Shown here in pieces: positions 15,908 through 24,345 of a DNA stretch of 64,000 nt. A program made the position numbers and the translations under genes. The notes under the pieces were generated by a model. That model was not told where the DNA came from and did not search any database. It saw nothing but the letters and a program-made list of their open reading frames with translations. The stretch comes from JARRKU01 sp050288425 (GTDB taxonomy: Bacteria; Desulfobacterota; Desulfobacteria; Desulfobacterales; Desulfosarcinaceae), in the NCBI GenBank assembly GCA_050288425.1, contig JBNKDU010000173.1, forward strand, positions 12,479 to 76,478, read 5' to 3'. How positions within the stretch are numbered: the first letter of the stretch is position 1; every line of letters starts with the position of its first letter.

Positions 15908-16929
15908 TACAACTCCACCCGGCAGCGGAACAGGTCGATCTGTCGTCCGCCGATGCGCTTTTTGTAAATCTCGGCGCCTTTGAGCAGGTCGTACCGCCGG
16001 CAGCCGGCGCCGATGCCGTCTCGGATGCTGAAGATTTTGCTCAGCACCCCCACGCTCAGGTCGCTGAAGCGCGCGTCGTACCCGCTGTTGTACAGGTAGC
16101 GTGTGCCCCGATAATCGAAACAGAGCACGGCGGCGGCCGGTTCGCCGTCCACCTCCAGGAACCCCAGCCGAAGCATCCCCTCTGCGGCCAGGCATGCCAT
16201 CTGGGCCTGGAAGTAGTCGGCCATGGTCGCATCCATGAAGTCGGCCTTGTCCGCCCGGTTGCGCTGGAAGAGGCGCAGGAAGGTGTCGCCGTCGGCGGTC
16301 AGATTGCAATCGCCGGTGCGCAGGTGGAAACCGTAGGATCCGTGGGCGTCCAGGCGCCGGATCTTGCGGCGCACTTCGTGGCGCTGTTTGCCGTCGAGCA
16401 GCATCAGGTACTCTTCCCACCGGGCGGGCAGCGGCGTCTCGAAGGTCACCTCGTCGGCGACGATCTCCAGACCGATGTCGCCGGCCAGGGCCAGGGTCTT
16501 CAGCGCCCCGAGGGCCCGGGACCTGGGGTGCAGGCTGCGCAGGTCCATGCGCCGGACGCCCTCGGCCTTCAGGAACGCAACGGCCGCCGCCATCACCGCG
16601 GCGGCCTCCCCGGCAGGGGCCACGATATCCTGATAGTCGCATACATCGGGGATGCCCAGAAAACAGGCGCAGTCGCCGTCCACCGACAACGGCGCATGGC
16701 CGATGGTCTCCCCGCCGTCATCCACGGTCAGGATCAGCGGCGCGCCCCGGGCCCCAAGGTGCCGGCACACCGTCTGCAGCCAGAAGGGCAATACGAAGAG
16801 GCAATCCCAGCCGGACGATGCAATGGAGGCCCGCCAGGCGTCGGTGTAGGTCGAAAAATCGGCTACGGTGACGTTTCGGGCGGCGGATCGCGCAGGATTC
16901 CCGTAATTGTCGCCATGGGCGGTGGGCAT
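15907..16929 (-). CDS. FemAB/BioF2-like GNAT-fold acyltransferase (Acetyltransf_6)
   Basis: Protein of 340 residues with two GNAT-like halves. WDCLFVLPFWLQTV and SLHPRSRALGAL lie in the first half. The second half has YLMLLDGKQRHEVRRKIRRL and then GFLEVDGEPAAAVLCFDYRGTRYLYNSGYD, the signature of the FemAB-related Acetyltransf_6 family. Members transfer acyl or aminoacyl groups in peptidoglycan, exopolysaccharide and small-molecule pathways. The start lies six bases after the Gfo/Idh stop, with AGGAG about ten bases upstream; the end overlaps the glycosyltransferase start. The acyl donor (acyl-CoA or aminoacyl-tRNA) cannot be told from sequence. Confidence 0.82.
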   Translation of the reverse strand: MPTAHGDNYGNPARSAARNVTVADFSTYTDAWRASIASSGWDCLFVLPFWLQTVCRHLGARGAPLILTVDDGGETIGHAPLSVDGDCACFLGIPDVCDYQDIVAPAGEAAAVMAAAVAFLKAEGVRRMDLRSLHPRSRALGALKTLALAGDIGLEIVADEVTFETPLPARWEEYLMLLDGKQRHEVRRKIRRLDAHGSYGFHLRTGDCNLTADGDTFLRLFQRNRADKADFMDATMADYFQAQMACLAAEGMLRLGFLEVDGEPAAAVLCFDYRGTRYLYNSGYDARFSDLSVGVLSKIFSIRDGIGAGCRRYDLLKGAEIYKKRIGGRQIDLFRCRVEL

Positions 16930-16934
16930 GGGAG

Positions 16935-17978
16935 CTACTCTCCTACGGTGGAATGATCGGTTTGCGCCGGCAGGCTCACCCTCCTGCCGCTGCCGGCGGA
17001 CGCGGCCAGGGCGTCCAGCACACGCAGGTTGCCGACGCTTTCGGCCGGCGGAATGGCCACCGGCTGCCGTCCGGCAACGACGTCCCCGAAATGCTCCACC
17101 ATCAATCGATATTCGTCCGTTCCATCCACCCGGTGCAGGATGCCGGTTTCGTCGTCCCGGCCGCGCACGGTGAACGCGGCCGGCCGCTCCCAGGGGATGA
17201 AGGCATCGTGGGGCAGCTCGATGCTGCCCCGGGTGCCGGTGATGGAAAAGGTTTGTTGCAGGGCGGCGGCGAATCCGGCCTCGATGGTGGCCATGGCCCC
17301 TCCATCGAAGGCCATGCTGCCCACGAACAGCGTATCGACTCCGCCGGGGGTTCTGTTGGCCATGCCGTGTACGCTACGGGGCAGGGCGCCCATCATCCAG
17401 GTGGCCGTGCCGACGCCGTAGCTGCCCACGTCCAGCAATGAACCGCCGCCTTTTTCCGGGACCAGGCGGAAATGGGTTCCCGCCGTCAGGGTTTCCGGAT
17501 CCATGGCGAAAGTGAAGGCCACCCGGACCAGCCGCGGCCGGCCGATCTCGCCCCGGGCCACCATTTGACGGATCCTAAGGCTGCGCGGGTGGAAGCGGTA
17601 CATCAGGGCCTCCATCAGCACCCGCCCATGGCATTGGGCCGCTGCGGCCATCTCTTCTGCCTGGCGGGCGGTGGTGGCCAGGGGTTTTTCACAGAGCACA
17701 TGCTTGCCGGCGGCCAGGGCCTTCAGGGTCCAGGGATGGTGCAGGTGGTTGGGCAGGGGAATATAGACCGCGTCCACGGCGGGATCGTCCAGGACGTCGT
17801 CGCAGCGTTCCACCACCCGGGCGATGTGGAACCGCCGGGCCATTTCGGCGGCCGCCCCGGGCCGCCGGGTGGCCAGTACCTGCACCCGGCCGTTGCGTGC
17901 CTTGGCCATGGCCGGCAGGACGCATTTGCGGGCGATGGTGGCGTTGCCCAGTACGCCCCAATGGACGATATCATTCAT
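16935..17978 (-). CDS. Gfo/Idh/MocA-family oxidoreductase
   Basis: NAD(P)-dependent sugar/inositol-type dehydrogenase of 347 residues. The Rossmann start is WGVLGNATIARKCVLPAM, followed by the family EKP motif (HVLCEKPLA) and a C-terminal alpha/beta domain with GSLLDVGSYGVGTATWMMG. The ATG at 17978 overlaps the end of the upstream ThuA-Gfo/Idh gene by eight bases (ATGAATGA), so it is translationally coupled. An N-terminal open extension is only the out-of-frame shadow of that neighbour. Family members oxidise or reduce sugars, cyclitols or their amino derivatives; the substrate is unknown. Two consecutive Gfo/Idh proteins suggest a two-step or heteromeric oxidation in the same pathway. Confidence 0.9.
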   Translation of the reverse strand: MNDIVHWGVLGNATIARKCVLPAMAKARNGRVQVLATRRPGAAAEMARRFHIARVVERCDDVLDDPAVDAVYIPLPNHLHHPWTLKALAAGKHVLCEKPLATTARQAEEMAAAAQCHGRVLMEALMYRFHPRSLRIRQMVARGEIGRPRLVRVAFTFAMDPETLTAGTHFRLVPEKGGGSLLDVGSYGVGTATWMMGALPRSVHGMANRTPGGVDTLFVGSMAFDGGAMATIEAGFAAALQQTFSITGTRGSIELPHDAFIPWERPAAFTVRGRDDETGILHRVDGTDEYRLMVEHFGDVVAGRQPVAIPPAESVGNLRVLDALAASAGSGRRVSLPAQTDHSTVGE

Positions 17979-19623
17979 CGAGCACCTCCACGGTTCCGCC
18001 CCGGGACATGGAGCGTGCGGCGGCCTCCAGGATGGCCACCACCTGCATCGAGTCCTCCAGAGGCGCGGCCAGGGGTTCGCCCCAGACGAGGTGGTCCGCG
18101 AGGTTCCGGTGAAAGGCATGGCGGCTCCTGGGGGGCAGGGCGAGATTCTGCTGCACCACCTCTCCTCCGTTTTGCCGGATGTGCAGGGTCAGCCGGGGCG
18201 GCATCTCGGTGACCGGTATTTCATGGGTCTCGAAATAGTGCACCTCGTGGGGCAGATAACTGGTCACGTCCCGCCAGTGTCCCACCACGGCGCCCTCGGT
18301 CCCCAACAGGTACCATTTGGGCTTGGGCGCCGCGGCGATATCGGAATGGATGAATTCGGCCTCGCGCCCGTCCGCGAAACGCACGAAGATGCGCTCCTGA
18401 TCGGCGTTGGTGACATCATGCCACACCCGGTTGTGACGCATGCCCTGCACCGAATCGATCCGGGTGCCCATCAACCCGACGATCCAGTCCAGATAGTGGG
18501 CGCCCCAGTCGTAGGTGGTGCCTCCGCAGATCGGCGCGTGGGAGTGCCAGTAGCCGCAGGGATGGTGAAATGCGCCCACGAAGGTCTCCAGATGGAATAG
18601 ATCGCCGATGCGTCCCTGGTCCACCGCGCCCTTGATGGCCAGGTAATCGGGATCGAATCGGCGGTTCTGGTGGCAGCAGAGGAGGAGGCGGTGTTCCCGG
18701 GCCAGCGCCGCCATGCGGCCGGTTTCCTTCCGGTTCAGGGCCAGGGGTTTTTCGCAAACCACGTGCTTTCCCGCTTCCATCATTTTCAGGGCCAGGTCGG
18801 CATGGCTGTTGGGCGGGGTGGCGACGATCACCAATTGCACGGAATCGTCGGCGGCCATTTCGTCGGCACCTCCGTGGCGGGCGATGTCGGGAAAATCGGT
18901 ATGGGCCTGGTCGCGGCGGCGGGGGTCGAGATCGCATACCGCCGACAGGGTCAACCCCGGCGCGGCCTGGGCGCCCAGTCCGTGCAGGCGGCCCACCGAA
19001 GGGGCGTATCCCAGGATCCCCACCCCGGTGTCCCCAGGGAGCCTGGTCTGGCCGGCCATCCGGACCAGCAGGCGATAGAGGATCCTTTGCAGGACCGGAT
19101 GCCCAAGATCTTCCAGGACGGTGGCGGCCATTTGCCCCGCATCCAGGGGCCGGTGAACCAGCACGGGACTGTGATCGTATTTCCAGTCGGCATACAGGAC
19201 CACTTCGGTGGTTCCATCCGCGGGGATCATCCGGCGGTGCCGGCCCCGAAGGTAGATGGCGTCGGGCAGGCCCCGGCCCAGGGGATGATCGCGATGGTCA
19301 AACAGTACCCGCAGCTCCAGCGCCGGATCGGCCGGCGTCAACCGGACGCCGAAGCCTTCGGGCAGGTCCCCTTCTTCCGGAGACACCAGCACCAGCCAGC
19401 CATGGCCGTCGCGGACGAACCGGGTCAGCCGCCGGACTTCCTCTTCGGACAACGGGGGGCCGGAGGAAATCACGGCGTCATACCCATCGAAATCCCGGGG
19501 AACCTCCATCTGCACGGTGACCCGGACATGGGTCATGGTGCGTAGAAAGGACCGCCAGCCGGCGATCCCGGCATGGGATCCTTGGTCGATGAACAACAGA
19601 TGGATGGGGGCATGGACGATCAT
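17971..19623 (-). CDS. ThuA-like domain fused to Gfo/Idh/MocA oxidoreductase
   Basis: Two-domain protein of 550 residues. Residues 1-190 resemble the ThuA/class-I glutamine-amidotransferase-like fold: IHLLFIDQGSHAGI, YDAVISSGPPLSEEEVRRL, DHPLGRGLPD, then PVLVHRPLDAGQMAATVLEDLGHP. Residues about 198-550 are a Gfo/Idh dehydrogenase starting TGVGILGYAPSVGRLHGLGA, with VVCEKPLALNRKE and GGTTYDWGAHYLDW. ThuA proteins act in trehalose/sugar utilisation, often beside Gfo/Idh genes; here they are one polypeptide. The start ATG at 19623 has GAGGAGAG six to eight bases upstream; the longer open frame is not supported. It is followed, with overlap, by a second Gfo/Idh gene. The substrate is unknown. Confidence 0.85.
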   Translation of the reverse strand: MIVHAPIHLLFIDQGSHAGIAGWRSFLRTMTHVRVTVQMEVPRDFDGYDAVISSGPPLSEEEVRRLTRFVRDGHGWLVLVSPEEGDLPEGFGVRLTPADPALELRVLFDHRDHPLGRGLPDAIYLRGRHRRMIPADGTTEVVLYADWKYDHSPVLVHRPLDAGQMAATVLEDLGHPVLQRILYRLLVRMAGQTRLPGDTGVGILGYAPSVGRLHGLGAQAAPGLTLSAVCDLDPRRRDQAHTDFPDIARHGGADEMAADDSVQLVIVATPPNSHADLALKMMEAGKHVVCEKPLALNRKETGRMAALAREHRLLLCCHQNRRFDPDYLAIKGAVDQGRIGDLFHLETFVGAFHHPCGYWHSHAPICGGTTYDWGAHYLDWIVGLMGTRIDSVQGMRHNRVWHDVTNADQERIFVRFADGREAEFIHSDIAAAPKPKWYLLGTEGAVVGHWRDVTSYLPHEVHYFETHEIPVTEMPPRLTLHIRQNGGEVVQQNLALPPRSRHAFHRNLADHLVWGEPLAAPLEDSMQVVAILEAAARSMSRGGTVEVLDE

Positions 19624-19714
19624 GGGTCTCTCTCCTCGGCGGACATCCGGCAGGATGGATGTCATTGCCATGGGTCGAATCAGCGGCCGGCCCGCGCAGG
19701 AAGATCGGTAGGAT

Positions 19715-20974
19715 TCAGTCCGTTCCATCCCGGCCGGTGTGCCAGCGGGCGCCCCGGGGGGTATCTTCGATGACGATGCCGGCACCCAGCAGGCCGTCCC
19801 GGAGGGCGTCGGCCACGTTCCATTGTTTCCGGCGCCGGAAATCCTCGCGTAGGTCGAGCAGGGCTTCCATCACCGGCTGAAGGCAGGCGGCCCGGCTGGC
19901 CGGCCGACCGGCTGCATGGGAGCCCAGGGCGGCCAGGGCTTCCCGAAAGAGGTCCCGGGCGGCGGCCGAACTCATCTCCCCCTCCAAATCGTCATGGGCG
20001 TTCCAGAGCACGCGTTCCATTTCCATCAGGCCGGCCGCGGCCCGGTCCGGCTGGTCGGCCTGGAGGCCCGTACGTATCTTGGCGGCCAGCTCCCGCAGCG
20101 CTTCCCAGGCCGAATCGGTGGCGGCGGGTTGGACGTCCGCTTGCGCGGGAACAGCGGTCGTCTCCCCGGCAGGCCGGTATCCGGCTGTGACCTCACCGGT
20201 CAAAAATTCAAAGGGAAATTCGTCCCGGGGCGCAAAAACCGCATCCCGGCCCCCGGAGCGCAGGGTCACCGCGCCGATGCCGCGCACGGTCAGTCGCCGG
20301 GAGGCCAGGTCGATGATCAGGGCGGTATGCTCATCCAGCCCCAGAATGGGCACCCCCTGGGGAATCAGCGCCTCCAGCCGGGTCAGCCGTTCGGCCCCCA
20401 TGAAACAGAAGCGCGTGTCGTGGTTGCCGCCGTCGGCGTTGTTCCAGTGGGGCACCACCACCAGGTCCAGCCCGAACCGGCCGAGCACATCCAGCCCCTC
20501 CACCCAATGGGGGGGCTGGCCCACCTTGTAAATCTCGTAGACCGGCAGGGTCAGGCGCCCCATGGTCAGGGCGGCGGCGCTGGCCGAAACCAGACACCCG
20601 CCGGCAGCGATGCGCTGGTGCAAAATCTCCGGAATGGGGCTGTGCCGCAACTGCTCGATGGCATAGGTGGGGCTGCCCGGACCTACGAGGATATAGTCGG
20701 CCCGCCGCAGGGTGGCAAAGGCGGTCTCCGCGGCCGGGTCATCCGCCGACTTGAATGAGGCCACCTGCAGGGGGTGCCGCACCCGATCTGCGAAATACTC
20801 GCCGGCCTTCCGGGCGAGATGATCGGCATTGAGTTGAAATCCGGCCGGTGTGTCCATGAAAACCGCGCGGGCCGACGGTCCATGACGCCGGACCAATGAC
20901 TTGTGGACCTCCACCATGGTGGCGGTGAGCTCTCCGGATCCCATGAGACAGATGGTGCCTTGGTGTTCGGGCAT
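19715..20974 (-). CDS. S51-like (cyanophycinase/PepE-type) protein with CysRS-like C-terminal domain
   Basis: Protein of 419 residues. Residues 1-260 resemble the peptidase S51/type-1 glutamine-amidotransferase-like fold: ICLMGSGELTATM, YILVGPGSPTYAIEQL and a nucleophile-elbow candidate Ser132 in VSASAAAL, where the usual G-x-S-A-G-A is altered. GLDEHTALIIDL is also present. A linker (about 260-288) leads to a helical tail (290-411) like the DALR/anticodon end of cysteinyl-tRNA synthetase, ending GIVIEDTPRGARW. The catalytic CysRS domain (HIGH, KMSKS) is absent. Start ATG 20974 has AAAGGAA six bases upstream and lies ten bases after the preceding gene's stop. Function unknown: altered hydrolase, or a protein with an RNA-binding tail. 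Confidence 0.8.
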   Translation of the reverse strand: MPEHQGTICLMGSGELTATMVEVHKSLVRRHGPSARAVFMDTPAGFQLNADHLARKAGEYFADRVRHPLQVASFKSADDPAAETAFATLRRADYILVGPGSPTYAIEQLRHSPIPEILHQRIAAGGCLVSASAAALTMGRLTLPVYEIYKVGQPPHWVEGLDVLGRFGLDLVVVPHWNNADGGNHDTRFCFMGAERLTRLEALIPQGVPILGLDEHTALIIDLASRRLTVRGIGAVTLRSGGRDAVFAPRDEFPFEFLTGEVTAGYRPAGETTAVPAQADVQPAATDSAWEALRELAAKIRTGLQADQPDRAAAGLMEMERVLWNAHDDLEGEMSSAAARDLFREALAALGSHAAGRPASRAACLQPVMEALLDLREDFRRRKQWNVADALRDGLLGAGIVIEDTPRGARWHTGRDGTD

Positions 20975-20984
20975 TCCGTTCCTT

Positions 20985-21695
20985 TCAGTATAGGGGACGT
21001 CCCACAAGTCCAAAGGATTGTCCGTGTTGAAAAACGTCTATCTTTCCGCGGCGGTAGAGGGTCACCTTCCCGGGCCCGTAAACGGTCCAGCTTTCCGGCG
21101 GCGTTCCGCCGATGCCGATGATACCGGTCTGTTCATCTATACCGATTAGGATCGCCCGGGGCAAATTTTTTTGCAATTCGGCTACCCATCCGCCGCCGAA
21201 GCGGTTGTGATGCGGAATGACGCAGGCATCGGCGATCAGCCCGAGCCCGGCCACCGGCTTCCGCGCCCGGGGATCGTAGAGGTGTTCGCACATCACCATG
21301 GCACCGGCGCTGCTGCCCGCCAGAACGGCACCGTCCTCCAGGGCGGCGCACATGGCTTCCCAGGCGGGTGAGGCCGCGAGGGTCTCGGCCAGATAGCCGG
21401 GAAACCCTCCCAACATGTAAATCAATTTCGCCCGGCGCAGTTCGGCGGCGATAGCCGCATCCGCCGCAGATGCCGCGTCGATCAGGTCCACGGCGGCGAC
21501 CTCGCCGGCACCCAGGGACCGAAACCAGTGGATACCGTTCCGGGCGGCCCGCTGGTGGTTGTGATCCAATGCCGCGGCGGCCGGAATGATGCGGATGGCG
21601 GCATGGGGCCCGCCGGCCAGATCCATGGCGCGCCGATCCGAGGCCGCCATGCCGCCGCCGAATTCCGATCCGCCTTGAAGCATAAGGTATCCCAT
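20985..21695 (-). CDS. Cyanophycinase-like S51 peptidase
   Basis: Protein of 236 residues of the peptidase S51/cyanophycinase group. It has YLMLQGGSEFGGGM at the start, LIYMLGGFPGYLAETL, then the canonical nucleophile elbow LAGSSAGAMVM with Ser129. GLGLIADACVIPHHNRFGGGW and IGIDEQTG follow, which carry the expected His and Glu/Asp region. Cyanophycinases cleave the beta-Asp-Arg dipeptide from cyanophycin; relatives act on other isopeptides or modified peptides. No cyanophycin synthetase is in the window. The start at 21695 has AAGGAG eight bases upstream; the upstream ATGs are out of reach of a ribosome-binding site. It is the first gene of the minus-strand cluster and runs directly into the second S51-like gene. 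Confidence 0.85.
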   Translation of the reverse strand: MGYLMLQGGSEFGGGMAASDRRAMDLAGGPHAAIRIIPAAAALDHNHQRAARNGIHWFRSLGAGEVAAVDLIDAASAADAAIAAELRRAKLIYMLGGFPGYLAETLAASPAWEAMCAALEDGAVLAGSSAGAMVMCEHLYDPRARKPVAGLGLIADACVIPHHNRFGGGWVAELQKNLPRAILIGIDEQTGIIGIGGTPPESWTVYGPGKVTLYRRGKIDVFQHGQSFGLVGRPLY

Positions 21696-21899
21696 TTGAA
21701 ATTCTCCTTGCATCCTCGATGGATCCACCTGAGATTACGATTACGCATTCGGCCCGGGGTGTCAAAGCGATCCCGCGTCGTCCGTGCGGATCTCCCTCGT
21801 CGAATCCCGTTCTGCCGGGATCCGATGCCCCCGCATAAAAATTGACACGATTTGATTCCGACGGCATATTGAAAAAAAACGGAAACAAAGCAGGCGGAA

Positions 21900-23093
21900 A
21901 TGATTCCAGTCGACACCCATCGCACCCTTCGGGGCATTCAAATATTATTGCAAAAGGGGTTGTTCCCATTGGCGGCGGCAGGGGCATTGATTTGCATCCT
22001 GTCGGTCTCCTGGGTTTGGGCGGCCGATAGCCGGGAAGACATTTCCATCGCCTCGATTTTCGCCAAAACCGGTCCGATGGCACCCGCCCATCGGTCTTCG
22101 GCCCACGGTGTGCGCATGGCGGTGGATGAAATCAATGCGACCGGCGGGGTCCTGGGAAGACGGCTCGATCTGGTGGAGATCGATAATTTCGGTACCCCCA
22201 TCGGTTCCAAGGTGGCCGCAGACAAGGCGGTGCAACAGGGGGTCGCCGCCATCATCGGGCCGGCGTTCAGCACCCAGGCCATTGCCGTGGCCAAGGTGGC
22301 CCAGGCCAACCGGGTCCCGATGATCGCCGCCATTGCCACCCACCCGGGGATTACCGCCACCGGCGACTATATCTTCCGGGTCTGCTTTACCGACCGGCTT
22401 CAAGGAGCCGTCATGGGGCGTTTCGCCCGGCAGCAACTGAAGGCCCGGGGGGTGGTCATCACCGTCAACCTGAACAGTGACTACAGCATCAGCCTGTCGT
22501 CGGCTTTCGAGCGGGAATTCATCCGGCTGGGCGGCCGGGTGCTGGCCAAATTGCCCTACACGCCCCGGCAGACGAATTTCCGCGACCTCGTCGCCAAAGC
22601 CGCCAAGGAGGATCCCGATGTGCTTTTCGTGCCCGGACACGATGAAAGCGCCCGAATCGTGGTGGATGCCATGGAGAGCGGCCTGCGCGCCATTCCCCTG
22701 GGAGGGGACGGATGGGATCACGAAACCTTTTTCAGCCGGGGCGGCGATCGAATCGAAGAGGCCTATTACACCACCCACTGGCATCCTGAACTGAAAAACA
22801 CGCGCTCCATGCAGTTCATGGCCCACTTCGATGATGCGGAGGTGACCCTCACCGCCGCCGCCCTGGCGTACGATGCGGTTTGTCTGGTGGCCGATGCCAT
22901 CCGCCGGGCCGGATCGGTTCGCAGGGCGGCCATTCGCGACGCCCTGGCCGCCACCCGCGATTTTCTCGGTGTGACCGGTCGTCTCAAATTCGACGCCAAT
23001 GGAGATCCGGAGAAAAACGTCATCATCATGAAGATTCAGGACGGAACCCCTGTGTACTACCGACAGGAGACCTTCACGGAAGGGAATCCCTGA
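21900..23093 (+). CDS. LivJ-type periplasmic ligand-binding protein (Peripla_BP_6), first copy
   Basis: Secreted class-I periplasmic binding protein of 397 residues. The signal peptide runs to about residue 42 (SVSWVWA/ADS). Then follow ISIASIFAKTGPMAPAH, GVRMAVDEINATGGVLGRRL and AAIIGPAFSTQAIAVA, typical of the branched-chain amino-acid/amide-binding group. No lipobox cysteine is seen, so it is probably soluble. The first ATG is used, with AGGCGGA closely upstream. It is divergent from the S51/Gfo-Idh cluster. It is followed on the same strand by a paralogue and a hybrid histidine kinase; no Liv permease or ATPase genes are present. A ligand-sensing role for the kinase is inferred. Confidence 0.88.
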   Translation: MIPVDTHRTLRGIQILLQKGLFPLAAAGALICILSVSWVWAADSREDISIASIFAKTGPMAPAHRSSAHGVRMAVDEINATGGVLGRRLDLVEIDNFGTPIGSKVAADKAVQQGVAAIIGPAFSTQAIAVAKVAQANRVPMIAAIATHPGITATGDYIFRVCFTDRLQGAVMGRFARQQLKARGVVITVNLNSDYSISLSSAFEREFIRLGGRVLAKLPYTPRQTNFRDLVAKAAKEDPDVLFVPGHDESARIVVDAMESGLRAIPLGGDGWDHETFFSRGGDRIEEAYYTTHWHPELKNTRSMQFMAHFDDAEVTLTAAALAYDAVCLVADAIRRAGSVRRAAIRDALAATRDFLGVTGRLKFDANGDPEKNVIIMKIQDGTPVYYRQETFTEGNP

Positions 23094-23175
23094 AAAATGC
23101 GTGTCCGTTTCCCGGGACTTTTGCAACATCGGGGTAAAGTGTCCGGGCGAACCGGCCGACAATGAAAGAAGGCCT

Positions 23176-24330
23176 ATGAAGATCTCAAGGATATCAAAAT
23201 CGGTGCGAATCCTCCTGCTGGGCCTCCTGATGGTCCCGACGCCGCATTTGATGGGCAACCCAATTGCCGCAGACACGATTCGCATCGGCGTGATCGTGGC
23301 ACAGACGGGAAAGGCCAGCGACTATGGCCTGGCGGCCATCAAAGGCGCCCGACTGGCGGTGGATGAAATCAACACCGGGGGCGGCGTGCTGGACCGGCGC
23401 CTGGAACTGGTGATTTTCGACGACCGCAGTGCCGCGTTGGGCGCCCGGCAGGCGGCGTTGAGAGCGGTGGAACAAAAAGTGACGGCCGTGGTCGGCGCGG
23501 TGTGGAGCACGCACTCCATGGCCGTCGCACCTGTGCTGCAGGCCAATCAGATCCCCATGATCAGCCCGGGATCCACCGCTCCAGGGGTGACCCGGTTAGG
23601 CAATTATATTTTCCGAACCAGCTACACGGATGAATTCCAGGGAGAAATGATGGCCGAATTCGCCTATCACGCCATGGGATTTCGCAAAGCCGCGGTGCTG
23701 GTGAACATCAGTGAGACCTATTGCCAGGTTCTGGCGCAATACTTCACGACCTATTTCAAATCCCAGGGAGGGGAGATCGTCCTCCAGGCGGAGTACAAGG
23801 GATCGGACAGCGATTTTCGCAGAATTCTAGAGCCCCTGAAACACCATCATCCCGAGCTGGTGTTTTTGCCCGGATACACCCGCGACAGCGGGTTGATCAT
23901 GAAACAAGCCAGGAACATGGCCATCAACACGACTTTCATGGGGGGGGACGCCTGGGAGACCGCCATCGCCGACTATGCCCGCGAAGCCCTGGAGGGAAGC
24001 TATTTTTCCACGTTCTGGCACCCCAATGTGCCGTTCCGCCAAAGCCGGCAGTTCATCGAACGCTACCGGGCCGCCCATGGAAACGAGGAGATCAGCTCCT
24101 ACGCCCCCCTGGCATACGATGCCGTTTCGCTTCTGGCGGATGCCATCCGCCGGGCAAACAGCCTGGCTCCGGAAGCGATCCGGGAGGCCCTGGCCGACAC
24201 ACGGGAATTTGCCGGCGCCACGGGCAGCTTCACCTTCAATGCCGACGGCGATCCGGTAAGCAAGGGGGCCTCCATCCTGCAATTCAACAAGGGGCGCTGG
24301 GTCTTCTACCGAGCCTTTGCCCCGCGGTAA
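23176..24330 (+). CDS. LivJ-type periplasmic ligand-binding protein (Peripla_BP_6), second copy
   Basis: Protein of 384 residues, clearly paralogous to its upstream neighbour. Shared features are GARLAVDEINTGGGVLDRRL, AVVGAVWSTHSMAVAPV, a C-terminal AYDAVSLLADAIRRA and FAGATGSFTFNADGDP. The signal peptide precedes AADTIRIGVIVAQTG. The start at 23176 is chosen because AGAAGG lies just upstream and it begins directly before a charged n-region; a longer GTG-initiated frame is not supported. It lies 82 bases after the first copy and 15 bases before the hybrid kinase. Two receptors for one kinase could broaden ligand range or give opposite signals. Confidence 0.88.
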   Translation: MKISRISKSVRILLLGLLMVPTPHLMGNPIAADTIRIGVIVAQTGKASDYGLAAIKGARLAVDEINTGGGVLDRRLELVIFDDRSAALGARQAALRAVEQKVTAVVGAVWSTHSMAVAPVLQANQIPMISPGSTAPGVTRLGNYIFRTSYTDEFQGEMMAEFAYHAMGFRKAAVLVNISETYCQVLAQYFTTYFKSQGGEIVLQAEYKGSDSDFRRILEPLKHHHPELVFLPGYTRDSGLIMKQARNMAINTTFMGGDAWETAIADYAREALEGSYFSTFWHPNVPFRQSRQFIERYRAAHGNEEISSYAPLAYDAVSLLADAIRRANSLAPEAIREALADTREFAGATGSFTFNADGDPVSKGASILQFNKGRWVFYRAFAPR

Positions 24331-24345
24331 ACAGAGGCGCCCCCT

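Noticed and set aside
20990..21003. Second copy of the 6989-7104 repeat element
   Set aside because: Only a TAGGGGACGT 10-mer is shared, and it lies inside the coding end of the S51 gene.
13853..21695. Assignment as a mycothiol or bacillithiol operon
   Set aside because: MshC catalytic domain, MshD and BshC are not visible; only a CysRS-like tail is present. It is kept as a hypothesis, not an annotation.
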